Position numbers and translations under genes: made by a program
Shown here: positions 1-8,143 of the stretch, piece by piece
Layout of the letters: each line of letters starts with the position of its first letter
How positions within the stretch are numbered: position 1 is the stretch's first letter
Assembly (NCBI GenBank): GCA_016795035.1
Contig: JAEUIT010000040.1
Span: forward strand, 55,081 to 119,080
DNA from: Phycisphaerae bacterium
Lineage (GTDB): Bacteria > Planctomycetota > Phycisphaerae > Phycisphaerales > SM1A02
Length of the DNA: 64,000 bases
Reading direction: 5' to 3'
The notes under the pieces: model-generated
Told to the model about the DNA's origin: nothing
Seen by the model: only the letters and a program-made list of their open reading frames with translations
Databases searched by the model: none

Positions 1-732
1 GGATGGAAGCGGATCGCAGGCGGAGCGGCGCTTCTCGTCGTTGCCGTCGCGTCGGTCCTCGGCGGCAACCAACTCCGCATGCGGGGAATGGTGACGGCGT
101 TCGGGAGCATGAGCACGATGGCTCCGCTTCCGGCCTTGGTCCATGCGGCATACACGAGCGGCTCGCCGTTCACCTTCCAGGGCGACGAGGTCGCACGGCG
201 CATGGGGCAAGGCCGCGTGACGGCGGCCGAGCTTCGCGCGGAGCTCTTGACGTTGCTCGCATCGAAGCTCCCGCCGACCGTCGGCGCGGATCGCCTCTTC
301 GCGCTGTCGATGGCCGACGGCGTCGTCGACCCCGCCATCGCGAACGCGTTCGCGGCGTCGACGGCGCTTACGCCGACGCTCGACCTGAGTTCGCTCTCGG
401 AACAGCCGCCGAAGGTATCGATCCGGAAGCCCTCGCGGCAACGACTTCCAGACGACCCGGTCGACGTCGTCCACCTCGTCCGCGAGGTGCGCGCCGACGG
501 CGTGCCGCTCGCGGGCTTCGTTCCGTTCGGGATGCCGGACTGGCAAGACAATCCGATCGTGCTGCCCGAGGGCACCACGCGCGTCGAGGTCGACATCGAC
601 GTCGTCTTCATGAGCTCGTTCGACGCGCAACGCGTGCGGGATAGCTCGGGCCTGATGCGGCCGCCGAGCTCGTGGCCGAAGCCGCTCGCGACGTCGCGCA
701 TCACGTTGCCGACGACGGCGACCCCGCCCTGA
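1..732 (+). CDS. C-terminal part of an unidentified membrane-anchored protein (5' end outside window)
   Basis: The frame is open from base 1 and closes at 732, giving about 243 visible residues; the true start lies upstream of the window. The first visible residues form a hydrophobic stretch (about residues 6-22), consistent with one transmembrane helix just before an alanine-rich exported domain. No catalytic motif or known family is recognisable. Phycisphaerae encode many short zinc-ribbon plus membrane-helix proteins, two of which lie elsewhere in this window, and this could be the tail of one. That is a guess, because the N-terminus is missing. A 59-base gap separates it from the release-factor-like gene on the same strand. 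Confidence 0.6.
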   Translation, partial: GWKRIAGGAALLVVAVASVLGGNQLRMRGMVTAFGSMSTMAPLPALVHAAYTSGSPFTFQGDEVARRMGQGRVTAAELRAELLTLLASKLPPTVGADRLFALSMADGVVDPAIANAFAASTALTPTLDLSSLSEQPPKVSIRKPSRQRLPDDPVDVVHLVREVRADGVPLAGFVPFGMPDWQDNPIVLPEGTTRVEVDIDVVFMSSFDAQRVRDSSGLMRPPSSWPKPLATSRITLPTTATPP

Positions 733-791
733 CCGCGCGCGGAGCGAGCCGGGATCGCGCACGACGCGCTGCTACCATCGCCGCCCCTCGC

Positions 792-1349
792 ATGGCTTAC
801 CGCCCGCCGTTTGTCGACACCTCGTATCAGCGCGTTCCCGCGCCGCACCCTGCCACGCTCGGAGAGGACGAACTCCTCTCCCTCTGCGAGATCGACACCG
901 GCCGCGTTTCCGGTCCGGGTGGCCAACATCGCAATCGCGTCGACACCGCGGTCTTCATCACGCACAAGGCGACCGGCATCGAAGGCCACGCGACCGAGCG
1001 GCGGAGCCAGATCCAGAATCGCTCGAAGGCGCTCTTTCGCCTGCGCATCAAGCTCGCGATCAAGTGCCGCACGGTGACGAGTCGCGACCGCCACGAGCAA
1101 AGTGAACTCTGGAAGCGGCGCCGCCAAGGCGAGAAGCTTCCGGTCAATCCCGAGCACGAGGACTACCCGGCGCTCCTCGCCGAGGCGCTCGACGTCGTGA
1201 TCGCGCGGCGTTACGACGTTGCAGGCGCGGCGGGCGTCCTCGGGATCACGATGAGCCAACTCACGCGCCTGATCCGGCACGAGCGCCACGCGTTCGCGCT
1301 CGTGAACGAAGGCAGGGAGAAGGTCGGGCTGGGGAAGCTGCGGAGCTGA
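792..1349 (+). CDS. Peptide chain release factor-like protein (GGQ domain only)
   Basis: This 185-aa protein has the RF-1 catalytic domain without the stop-codon-recognition domains. The GGQ tripeptide lies at about residues 43-45 in the context SGPGGQHRNRVDT, followed by the basic stretch typical of the family. Members such as ArfB hydrolyse peptidyl-tRNA on stalled ribosomes independently of a stop codon; that role is inferred from the family. After the domain there is a C-terminal extension of about 55 residues with a helix-turn-helix look (VAGAAGVLGI then SQLTRLIRHE), longer than the plain basic tail of ArfB. The ATG at 792 was chosen because upstream in-frame residues are arginine-rich and look non-coding. 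Confidence 0.8.
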   Translation: MAYRPPFVDTSYQRVPAPHPATLGEDELLSLCEIDTGRVSGPGGQHRNRVDTAVFITHKATGIEGHATERRSQIQNRSKALFRLRIKLAIKCRTVTSRDRHEQSELWKRRRQGEKLPVNPEHEDYPALLAEALDVVIARRYDVAGAAGVLGITMSQLTRLIRHERHAFALVNEGREKVGLGKLRS

Positions 1350-1353
1350 GAAG

Positions 1354-1437
1354 AAGAGAATGGAGAGAGGAGAATGGAGAGCGAGCGCGCTGCGGCCTCT
1401 CTATTTTCCCCACTCCATTTTCCCCGGCTTTCTTCCC
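1354..1437. repeat. Intergenic heptad inverted repeat, AATGGAG flavour
   Basis: The left arm has two AATGGAG units 14 bases apart with AGAGGAG between them. A centre containing GCGCGCTGCGGC follows, then a pyrimidine-rich right arm with CTCTCTATTTT and CTCCATTTT. The arms are imperfect reverse complements. The element fills the gap between two co-directional genes and ends just before the next start. Its centre is nearly the same as that of the copy at 2655-2748, which shows they belong to one family. Confidence 0.75.
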
Positions 1438-1451
1438 CTATCCTCCGCTCC

Positions 1452-2645
1452 ATGCTCCCCCCAACCCTTCGATCGATCATCGCCGAGGAAGTGCCCGGCG
1501 CGATTGCGTTCCGCCGCGATCTCCACATGCATCCTGAGATCGGCTACGAGGAGAAGCGCACGGCCGATCGCATCCGCGGCGCGCTCGACGAGGCGGGCGT
1601 CGCGCATCGCGGCGGACTCGCCGGCGGCACGGGCACGCTTGCGTCGCTGCCGGGCGACGCTACGCACGCCGTCGCCCTTCGCGCCGACATCGACGCGCTC
1701 CCGATCACCGAAGCGGGCTGCCCCGCGTGGAAGTCGACGATCCCCGGTCGCATGCACGCGTGCGGCCACGACGGCCACACCGCGATCCTGGTCGCGACCG
1801 CGCGTTCGTTAGCTCGCTACGCGCGTCACTCCACGTTGCCGCGCCCGGTCACCTTCGTGTTTCAGCCGGCGGAAGAGGGCGGCGCGGGCGGCCGACGCAT
1901 GTGCGAGGACGGCTGCCTCGACGGCACCGTGATCGGCCCGCGCGTCGAGCGCATCTACGGACTGCACGGCTGGACCACGTTGCCGCTCGGCACCGTCGCG
2001 ACGAAGCCCGGGCCCCTCTTCGCGTGCAGCGACCGCTTCGAGATCGTGATCCACGGCGAAGGCTCGCACGCCGCGTTCCCGCAACGCTCGCGCGACCCGG
2101 TGCTCGCCGCGGCGCAGGTGATCCTCGCGCTCCAGTCGATCGTCTCCCGCAACGTCGACCCGCTCGATTCGGCGGTCGTCTCGGCGACGGTCGTCCGCGC
2201 GGGCGACGTGATGAACGTGATTCCGCCGACGGCGACGATCCAAGGCACGGCACGGGCGCTCCTGCCCGACGTGCGCGATCTCGTCGAGAAGCGCTTCGGC
2301 GACGTGACCCGCGCCGCGGCGGCCGTCCACGGCTGCACCGCCGACGCCCAGTACATCCGCGGCTATCCCGTCACCTCGAACGATCCCAACGAAGCCGCGC
2401 GATTCGATCGCCTCGCGAAGGAGACGCTGGGCGAGGAGCGCGTTCGCACCATGGATCGCCCGGTCATGGGCGGCGAGGACTTCAGCTACTACGCCGAGCG
2501 CGTGCCCGCCTGCTTCTTCGCGCTCGGGCTGATTCCCCACGGCGCGACCTCGATGCCGTCCCTGCATCACCCGGCGTTCGATTTCAACGATGACGCGATC
2601 GTGACGGGCGTGGAGATGATGTGCGCGCTCGCGCTGTCGGCGTGA
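1452..2645 (+). CDS. M20 family amidohydrolase (hippurate / N-acyl-amino-acid hydrolase-like)
   Basis: A 397-aa cytosolic metallohydrolase of the M20D type, about the usual length. It carries the expected metal-site motifs: HACGHDGH (H102 and H106 region), the PAEEGGAGG segment with the catalytic glutamate pair, and a C-terminal GGEDFSYYAE motif. Members cleave N-acyl amino acids such as N-acetyl, hippuryl or indoleacetyl conjugates; the substrate cannot be told from sequence. The ATG at 1452 is preferred because the residues before it translate the repeat element. No Shine-Dalgarno sequence is evident. It is followed by another repeat of the same type. Confidence 0.9.
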   Translation: MLPPTLRSIIAEEVPGAIAFRRDLHMHPEIGYEEKRTADRIRGALDEAGVAHRGGLAGGTGTLASLPGDATHAVALRADIDALPITEAGCPAWKSTIPGRMHACGHDGHTAILVATARSLARYARHSTLPRPVTFVFQPAEEGGAGGRRMCEDGCLDGTVIGPRVERIYGLHGWTTLPLGTVATKPGPLFACSDRFEIVIHGEGSHAAFPQRSRDPVLAAAQVILALQSIVSRNVDPLDSAVVSATVVRAGDVMNVIPPTATIQGTARALLPDVRDLVEKRFGDVTRAAAAVHGCTADAQYIRGYPVTSNDPNEAARFDRLAKETLGEERVRTMDRPVMGGEDFSYYAERVPACFFALGLIPHGATSMPSLHHPAFDFNDDAIVTGVEMMCALALSA

Positions 2646-2654
2646 ACGAGGGGG

Positions 2655-2748
2655 AGAGACGAGAAGAGAATGGAGAGAGGAAAATGGAGAGCGCGCACGC
2701 TGCGGCCTCTCCATTCTCCTCTCTCCATTTTCTCTGTCTCCCCCCATC
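2655..2748. repeat. Intergenic heptad inverted repeat, AATGGAG flavour
   Basis: The left arm reads GAGAATGGAGAGAGGAAAAT and continues GGAGAG; the right arm is its reverse complement apart from a few bases. The 15-base centre (CGCGCACGCTGCGGC) closely matches the centre of the copy at 1354-1437. As RNA it could form a stem of about 25 base pairs between the amidohydrolase and the metalloprotease. This is the best-preserved copy of this flavour in the window. Confidence 0.8.
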
Positions 2749-2782
2749 TTGCTTCTTTCGCGATTCGCGACACACTGCCTCC

Positions 2783-4999
2783 ATGCTCAGTGCCATGGCC
2801 GCGGCGCTTCTGTTCGCCGCCCCCTCGTCGCTTGTCCCCGCCCAGCACACCCCGAACGCTCCGGCGCGGTCGCGCGTCGCGCTTGCACCCGCCGTCGAAA
2901 CCGGCGCACGTCCGCTGAACGCGACGTCGCTTGAGGCCGTTCGCACCTCCGACCGTCCGACGATCGAAGTCCCGCTCGTCGGCGGCGACGTCCTGCGCGT
3001 GGCGCTCGAGCGCCTCGAAGGCGCGACGGACGGGGCGACGTTCGTCGTCGCGTCGCGCACGGCGCATGGCGTGATCGAGGCGCCGATCGCGGCGTCCGCG
3101 ACGAACGGACTTCGCCTCTTCACGGGCCGCGTCGAAGGCCGCGACGACGCGCTCGTCGTCGTCGCGAGCGGAACCGCGAACGGCCAGGACTTCCTCGGCG
3201 GCTTCGTGCGCCTCACGGACGGCGGCACGCAGCGCACGATCTGGCTGTCGAATGGACCCTTCGGCCGCGGCCTCGCGCCCGTCGCCTTCGACCCCTCGCG
3301 CGCCGACGTCTCCACGTTGCCGAAGCTGGGCGACTTCTGCGACAGCGACCTGCTCGCTCAGCCCGAGGTGCCTCCGTCGAGTCCGAACGACGGCGGCGTC
3401 GCCGGCGACACGCCCTGCCGCGAAGTGCTGATCGCGATCGACACCGACGTCGAGTTCACCGCGAACCTCTTCGGCGGCAATCAGTCGGCCGCGCTCGCGT
3501 ACGCGATCGCGCTCACGGCGGCGACGAGCGAGATCTACACCGCCGACCTCAACGTGCGCTTGCGCGTGAAGTACGTGCGCCTCTGGACCGGCGACGACCC
3601 TTGGACGCAGACCTCGACGGTGAACCAGCTCTTTGAATACCGCGACTACTGGGTCGCGAACGAAGGCGCGGTCGAGCGCGACCTCGGTCACTTCCTCTCG
3701 GGCCGCGGCCTTGGCGGCGGCGTCGCGTGGTTGCCCGGCCTTTGCGGCGACATGTACGCATTCGGCCTGAGCGCCAACCTCGGCGGCTCGTTCCCCTATC
3801 CGCTGCAAGGAAATAACGGCGCGAACTGGGACCTCATGGTCTTCGCGCACGAGCTCGGCCACAACTTCGGCGCGCCCCACACGCACAACTACGACCCGCC
3901 GCTCGACGGCTGCGGCAACGGCGACTGCTCGCAGGCGGCCGAAGGCACGATCATGAGCTATTGCCACACCTGCCCGGGTGGCCTCACGAACATCGCGCTG
4001 TCGTTCCACCCGCAGAACGTCGTGACGATGCTCGACTTCCTCGCGGGCTCGTGTGCCAGCACCGGCGAAGCGGGCGGCGCATTCGCGGCCGACGACTTCG
4101 TCACCGCGCTTGCGGGCTCGGCGACGACGATCGACCCGCTCTTCAACGACGAGCGCATGAACTGCGAATCGCTCACGCTGTCGTCGGTGCCTGCAACGAC
4201 GAGTGGCGGCGCGGCGATCACGCAGCTTCCGGCGGGGCCCGGCGAGCGCCCGAAGCTCTCGGTGGCCTACGCCGGCACCGCGAGCGCCGACGACTCCTTC
4301 GTCTACGAAGTGACCGATTCGCTCGGCGCGACCGCGACGGCGACCGTGGCGATCGACGTCCTTCCGCTCACGCCCGCGACGAACGTCATCAACACCGAGA
4401 CCGGCGCGAGCGCCTCGTACTACGAGATTCCCGAGTCGAGCCTCCTGCCCGACTTCGCGACCCTCACCCCCTACCTCGTCACCTCGGTGCCGAACGTGAA
4501 CTTCCCGTCGACCGGCGGCAACTTCGCGACGAGCGGCCGGGCCGATCTCGTCGCGGCCGCGTTCGAAGGCTGGGTCGAGGTTCCGGCCCCGGGCCTCTGG
4601 ACCTTCTACACCGACTCGGACGACGGCTCGAAGCTCTACGTGAACGGCGCCCTCCTCGTGAATAACGACGGGCTCCACGGGATGGTCGAGAAGTCGGGAT
4701 CGGTCGGCCTGGCCGCGGGCAAGCACCGGGTCCGGGTCGAGTTCTTCGAGAATTTCGGCGGGGCCGGCGAGATCGTCCGTTGGAACGGGCCGGGCACGCC
4801 GAAGGCGGTGATCCCGGCGTCGAACTGGTCGCGGAATGGGACGATCGTCCTTGCCGCCGACCTGAACGGCGACGGCTCGGTCGACGGCGCGGACCTCGGC
4901 ATCCTTCTCGGAGCATGGGGCACGGCGACGGCCGACCTCACGGGCGACGGAGTCGTCGACGGCGCCGACCTCGGCGTCCTTCTCGGCGCGTGGGGCTAA
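2783..4999 (+). CDS. Secreted reprolysin-type zinc metalloprotease with PA14-like domain and dockerin
   Basis: A 738-aa exported protein that starts with a signal peptide (MLSAMAAALLFAAP, cut near AQ). The catalytic domain has the M12B zinc motif HELGHNFGAPH at residues 356-366 and a Met-turn methionine near residue 391 (TIMSYCH), so it should be active. A beta-sandwich region follows, then a PA14-like domain (about residues 590-675) with the LYVNG ... GKHRVRVEFFE pattern, and a C-terminal pair of dockerin-like repeats ending GAWG. It probably acts on extracellular protein. The in-frame residues before the ATG at 2783 derive from the upstream repeat. Its position directly before rplK is unusual. 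Confidence 0.92.
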   Translation: MLSAMAAALLFAAPSSLVPAQHTPNAPARSRVALAPAVETGARPLNATSLEAVRTSDRPTIEVPLVGGDVLRVALERLEGATDGATFVVASRTAHGVIEAPIAASATNGLRLFTGRVEGRDDALVVVASGTANGQDFLGGFVRLTDGGTQRTIWLSNGPFGRGLAPVAFDPSRADVSTLPKLGDFCDSDLLAQPEVPPSSPNDGGVAGDTPCREVLIAIDTDVEFTANLFGGNQSAALAYAIALTAATSEIYTADLNVRLRVKYVRLWTGDDPWTQTSTVNQLFEYRDYWVANEGAVERDLGHFLSGRGLGGGVAWLPGLCGDMYAFGLSANLGGSFPYPLQGNNGANWDLMVFAHELGHNFGAPHTHNYDPPLDGCGNGDCSQAAEGTIMSYCHTCPGGLTNIALSFHPQNVVTMLDFLAGSCASTGEAGGAFAADDFVTALAGSATTIDPLFNDERMNCESLTLSSVPATTSGGAAITQLPAGPGERPKLSVAYAGTASADDSFVYEVTDSLGATATATVAIDVLPLTPATNVINTETGASASYYEIPESSLLPDFATLTPYLVTSVPNVNFPSTGGNFATSGRADLVAAAFEGWVEVPAPGLWTFYTDSDDGSKLYVNGALLVNNDGLHGMVEKSGSVGLAAGKHRVRVEFFENFGGAGEIVRWNGPGTPKAVIPASNWSRNGTIVLAADLNGDGSVDGADLGILLGAWGTATADLTGDGVVDGADLGVLLGAWG

Positions 5000-5043
5000 G
5001 CTACCCGTTCTCGACACCCGTCCGCGACGAGTCGATGGTCCCC

Positions 5044-5072
5044 TTGCGTCTGGCAAGGGTCCTCGGTACCGT
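5044..5072 (+). promoter_or_regulatory. Candidate promoter for the rplK operon, overlapping a hairpin
   Basis: TTGCGT and TACCGT are separated by exactly 17 bases, a fair sigma-70 arrangement about 210 bases before rplK. The same bases overlap a small perfect hairpin (CCCTTGC at 5041-5047 and GCAAGGG at 5053-5059, loop GTCTG) that could instead be the end of the metalloprotease transcript. No U-tract follows it. Confidence 0.3.
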
Positions 5073-5278
5073 ACGCGGCTCGCTTTCGGCGGCTGACGGC
5101 GATCGCATCGCTTGAGTCCGCCGGAATCGGATCGTCATCTCAGACCGCACGCACTACTGCGTCGCCTGCTGCCGGTAGCCCCGGACAGGCTCACTCGACT
5201 CGCGGAATGGCACTCGCCCCGTTACTGGGATACCGAGAAGCGCCTCGCGACAGAGGACGTGGTGGGAGGTAGGAACCA

Positions 5279-5707
5279 ATGGCTGCGAAGAAAGTCACCA
5301 AGCAATTCAAGATCATGGCCCCCGGCGGCAAGGCGACGCCGGCCCCGCCCATCGGTCCCGCGCTCGGCGCCAACGGCGTCAACCCGGGTCAATTCATCAC
5401 GCAGTTCAACGAGCGCACCAAGGAGTTCCAAGGTCGCGTCGTCGGCTGCCTGATCACCGTCTACTCGGATCGTTCGTTCGAATTCGAGATCAAGACGTCG
5501 CCTGCGTCCGTCCTCATCACGAGCGCGCTCAAGCTTGAGAAGGGTTCCGGCAAGCCGAACACCGAGAAGGTCGGCAAGCTCACCCAAGCGCAACTCCGCA
5601 AGATCGCGGAGGAGAAGATGAAGGATCTCAACACTACGAGCGTCGAATCCGCCATGCGGACGATCGCCGGCACTGCCCGTTCGATGGGCGTTACGGTGGA
5701 GGCCTAA
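5279..5707 (+). CDS. rplK: 50S ribosomal protein L11
   Basis: A 142-aa protein of standard length with the N-terminal [14 protein letters not shown] signature and a C-terminal RNA-binding domain ending in [14 protein letters not shown]11 binds the GTPase-associated region of 23S rRNA. A GGGAGG Shine-Dalgarno sequence (within GTGGGAGGTAGGAACC) precedes the ATG. It opens a rplK-rplA-rplJ-rplL run, with rplA starting 3 bases after its stop. The usual secE and nusG genes are not upstream; the preceding gene is a secreted protease. Confidence 0.98.
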   Translation: MAAKKVTKQFKIMAPGGKATPAPPIGPALGANGVNPGQFITQFNERTKEFQGRVVGCLITVYSDRSFEFEIKTSPASVLITSALKLEKGSGKPNTEKVGKLTQAQLRKIAEEKMKDLNTTSVESAMRTIAGTARSMGVTVEA

Positions 5708-5710
5708 TCC

Positions 5711-6415
5711 ATGCCAGCACTCACCGCTGCAGACCGCAAGCTTTCGCTCTCGAAGCGAAACCGCGCGAACAAGAAGGGCCTTCCGCAAGGCGCTCAGTCG
5801 ATCGAGAACGCCGTCAAGGCCGTCAAGCAATTCAAGAAGGTGAAGTTCGACGAGACCATCAACGTCGTCGTCAACCTCGGTATCGATCCGAAGCAAGCGG
5901 ACCAGATCGTCCGCGGCTCCGTGTCGCTTCCGCACGGCACGGGCAAGAGCGCCCGCGTCATCGCCTTCTGCCAGTCGGACAAGATCGCGGGCGCGAAGGC
6001 TGCCGGCGCGATCGAAGCCGGCGGCGAAGACCTCGTGGCGAAGATCGAAGGCGGCTGGATGGACTTCGACGTGGCCGTCGCAAGCCCGGACATGATGCGC
6101 GTCGTATCGAAGCTCGGTAAGGTCCTCGGTCCGAAGGGCCTCATGCCCTCGCCGAAGGCCGGCACCGTGACGCCGAACATCAACGAGGCCGTCAAGGAAT
6201 ACTCCGCCGGTAAGCAGGAGTACCGCAACGACGACGGCGGCAACGTGCATGCGGTCATCGGCAAGATGAGCTTCGCCGAGAAGGCGCTCGCCGAGAACCT
6301 CACCGCGTTCCTCGAGACCATCAACAAGGTGAAGCCTGCGTCGAGCAAGGGCACCTACATCAAGAAGTGCGTCATCGCGGGCTGCATGAGCCCGGGCGTT
6401 CAGGTCGCCGTCTAA
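5711..6415 (+). CDS. rplA: 50S ribosomal protein L1
   Basis: A 234-aa protein of normal length, with the conserved VGPKGLMPSPK-type signature seen here as VLGPKGLMPSPKAGTV in the middle of the protein. L1 forms the mobile stalk at the E site and in many bacteria represses its own operon by binding mRNA. The GGAGG ribosome site lies in the last codons of rplK, which suggests translational coupling. It is followed by a 70-base gap containing a short heptad array before rplJ. Confidence 0.98.
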   Translation: MPALTAADRKLSLSKRNRANKKGLPQGAQSIENAVKAVKQFKKVKFDETINVVVNLGIDPKQADQIVRGSVSLPHGTGKSARVIAFCQSDKIAGAKAAGAIEAGGEDLVAKIEGGWMDFDVAVASPDMMRVVSKLGKVLGPKGLMPSPKAGTVTPNINEAVKEYSAGKQEYRNDDGGNVHAVIGKMSFAEKALAENLTAFLETINKVKPASSKGTYIKKCVIAGCMSPGVQVAV

Positions 6416-6448
6416 CCGACGCGACACGCCACCCGCGTAGCGATCCTG

Positions 6449-6479
6449 AACCCCGAACTCTCACCCTGAACCTGAAGGC
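6449..6479. repeat. Short heptad array (single arm) before rplJ
   Basis: The units CCTGAAC, CCCGAAC, TCTCACC and CTGAACC follow each other with a 7-base period directly before the GAAGG ribosome site of rplJ. It matches the right arm of the fuller array at 7035-7153, without a left arm. Confidence 0.55.
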
Positions 6480-6485
6480 TTCACT

Positions 6486-7028
6486 ATGAGCAAGCCAGTC
6501 AAGAATCTCATCATCGGCGAGTACAAGAAGCGCTTTGGCGATGTCCAAGGCGGTGTGGTCGTCGAGATCCGCGGCATGGAAGCGACCGCGAACAACAAGC
6601 TCCGCAACGACCTGCGCGCCAAGGGCGTGCGCGTCACCGTCATCCGCAACTCGCTGGCCCGCCGCGCCTTCGCGGGCGGTCCGCTCGAAGCGCTTGAGAA
6701 GGTGCTGAAGGGCCCGAACGCGTTTGTGTATGGCGACCGTAGCGTCGTCGATGTCGCTCGCGACATCGTCGAGCTCGCGACCGCATCGAAGGAACTTGAA
6801 CTCAAGGGCGCCATCCTCGATGGCGAACTCTTCGAGGGCCGTGCTGGCGTCGAGCGCCTCAGCAAGATGCCGACCCGCGCCGAAGCGCAGGCTCGCATCA
6901 TCACGATCGCGCTCTCGCCGGCGAAGAAGGTCCTCGGCTGCGTCGTCAGCCCGGGCTCCAAGATCCTCGGCATCGTCAAGGAAATCGAATCGCGCCTCGA
7001 AAAGGGCGAGACGATCGCTGCTCGCTAA
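6486..7028 (+). CDS. rplJ: 50S ribosomal protein L10
   Basis: A 180-aa protein of typical length. It starts MSKPVKNLIIGEYKKRF and has the usual alpha/beta N-terminal domain with the RNSLARRAF segment that contacts 23S rRNA, and a C-terminal helix that anchors L7/L12 dimers. A GAAGG site lies 7 bases before the ATG. L10 with L7/L12 often autoregulates by binding the rplJ leader. Only 70 bases separate it from rplA here, and no classical L10 leader fold could be recognised by eye. Confidence 0.97.
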   Translation: MSKPVKNLIIGEYKKRFGDVQGGVVVEIRGMEATANNKLRNDLRAKGVRVTVIRNSLARRAFAGGPLEALEKVLKGPNAFVYGDRSVVDVARDIVELATASKELELKGAILDGELFEGRAGVERLSKMPTRAEAQARIITIALSPAKKVLGCVVSPGSKILGIVKEIESRLEKGETIAAR

Positions 7029-7034
7029 ACAAGA

Positions 7035-7153
7035 GAAGGGTCCAGGGTTCAGGGGCCAGGGTTCAGGGGCAATCAACGCCCCCACAGGCTCGACGCTTGA
7101 ATCCACGTCTCTCGTACCCTGAACCCCGAACCCTCAATACCCCGAACCCTCTT
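7035..7153. repeat. Intergenic heptad inverted repeat, GGGTTCA flavour, between rplJ and rplL
   Basis: The left arm contains GGGTCCA, GGGTTCA, GGGGCCA, GGGTTCA and GGGGCAA in tandem. After a centre with AATCAACGCCCCCACAGG, the right arm has ACCCTGA, ACCCCGA, ACCCTCA and a second ACCCCGAACCCTC stretch. The arms are approximate reverse complements. The location between L10 and L7/L12, which are made in different amounts, makes a processing or attenuation role worth considering. Confidence 0.75.
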
Positions 7154-7183
7154 TTACTCTCCCACTGGCTCACACGAGTTAAA

Positions 7184-7200
7184 CGCTGGGCGTTCCAGCG
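7184..7200 (+). promoter_or_regulatory. Small hairpin upstream of rplL
   Basis: CGCTGG (7184-7189) and CCAGCG (7195-7200) form a perfect 6-bp stem with loop GCGTT, 30 bases before the rplL ATG and just before the AAGGTG ribosome site. It may influence rplL translation or mark a processing site. No experimental counterpart is known to me. Confidence 0.3.
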
Positions 7201-7230
7201 CCTCTGGGTGCAAGAAAGGTGATACCCCCA

Positions 7231-7638
7231 ATGAGTGACACGAAGACTTTTGACGCCAAGATCACCAAGATCGGTGACGAGATCGCCTCCCTCACCCTCA
7301 AGGAAGCGGTCGACCTGGCGGATTACATGAAGGAAAAGTACGGCATTGAGCCGGCTGCTGGCGGCGCGGTCATGATGGCTGCGGCTGGCGGCGGTGGCGG
7401 CGGCGGCGCTCCGGCTGCTGCGGCCCAGACCGAGTTCGACGTCATCCTCAAGGATGCCGGCGGCAACAAGATCCAGGTCATCAAGGTCGTCCGCGAAGCG
7501 ACCGGCCTCGGTCTCAAGGAAGCCAAGGACCTCGTCGATGCCGGCAACAAGGCCGTCAAGGAAAAGGTCTCGAAGGAAGACGCCGAGAAGCTCAAGGGCC
7601 TCCTCGAAGGCGCCGGCGCGAAGGTCGAAATCAAGTAA
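7231..7638 (+). CDS. rplL: 50S ribosomal protein L7/L12
   Basis: A 135-aa protein of family length. It has an N-terminal dimerisation helix ([19 protein letters not shown]), an Ala/Gly-rich hinge at about residues 48-65 and the C-terminal factor-binding domain with [20 protein letters not shown]. It recruits translation GTPases to the ribosome. The ATG at 7231 is chosen over a GTG at 7219 because the AAGGTG ribosome site overlaps that GTG and sits 9 bases before the ATG. A terminator follows, so the operon appears to end here and not run into rpoB. Confidence 0.97.
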   Translation: MSDTKTFDAKITKIGDEIASLTLKEAVDLADYMKEKYGIEPAAGGAVMMAAAGGGGGGGAPAAAAQTEFDVILKDAGGNKIQVIKVVREATGLGLKEAKDLVDAGNKAVKEKVSKEDAEKLKGLLEGAGAKVEIK

Positions 7639-7674
7639 CTCGATTTCGGTCTCAGCAGTTCATCTGCATGCTTC

Positions 7675-7705
7675 AAGGGCCATCCGCAAGGGTGGCCCTT
7701 GTTCG
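7675..7705 (+). terminator. Intrinsic terminator after rplL
   Basis: AAGGGCCA (7675-7682) pairs with TGGCCCTT (7693-7700); inner CC/GG pairs close a GCAA loop. GTTCGTT follows. It lies 36 bases after the rplL stop codon and would separate the ribosomal-protein operon from the dockerin genes. Confidence 0.7.
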
Positions 7706-7726
7706 TTGGCAGGGAAGAGAAAAGAA

Positions 7727-7832
7727 GGAGTCAGGAGCCAGGAGTCAGGAGTCAGTGAGGAATCCACGTCGGGGTTGGGTCGCGCCTTCTTCCCCACTGA
7801 CTCCTGACTCCTCAATCCTGACTCCTTCCCGT
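7727..7832. repeat. Intergenic heptad inverted repeat, GGAGTCA flavour
   Basis: The left arm is GGAGTCA, GGAGCCA, GGAGTCA, GGAGTCA. After a unique centre (about 48 bases) the right arm is TGACTCC, TGACTCC, TCAATCC, TGACTCC. The period is exactly 7 and the arms are reverse complements with one variant unit (GGATTGA). The same flavour with the same variant recurs at 39718-39858. Confidence 0.85.
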
Positions 7833-8143
7833 CTTCCCCTACTTCTCGGCCCTCGCGATACCACTCCGACCTTCATCACGATCGAACGGAAGGCGAGCGC
7901 GTGTTTCGCCGCTTCGGGCTTCCGTCCTTTCGAGACCGGTTGGTACTCTGCAAAGTCCACTCGCGGCCTTTCGGTCGTGAGCGGGCCCGGTGCCATCCCG
8001 GCGTCGGGAAACGACCTGTGACGGTGTGAGCTAGGAGATCGAGACGTCGGCGCGATCGCTGCGCTCGCGACGCGATCTCTCGTCTCACGCCGTCCCCTGA
8101 GCGTGTTCCATAGTGGCCAACGGACCTTCACTGGAGATTTGCA
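7833..8143. other. Intergenic region upstream of the first dockerin gene
   Basis: About 310 bases with no convincing gene. Short frames on both strands have arginine/serine-rich translations without family features. A promoter for the downstream gene is expected here, but no clear -35/-10 pair stands out. Confidence 0.5.

Noticed and set aside
2567..5056. 829-codon minus-strand frame opposite the metalloprotease
   Set aside because: The plus-strand protein has a zinc site, PA14-like domain and dockerin; the minus frame has only repeated charged residues.
5000..5278. tRNA gene or secE/nusG remnant before rplK
   Set aside because: No cloverleaf or TTCRANNC box and no recognisable SecE or NusG residues in any frame.
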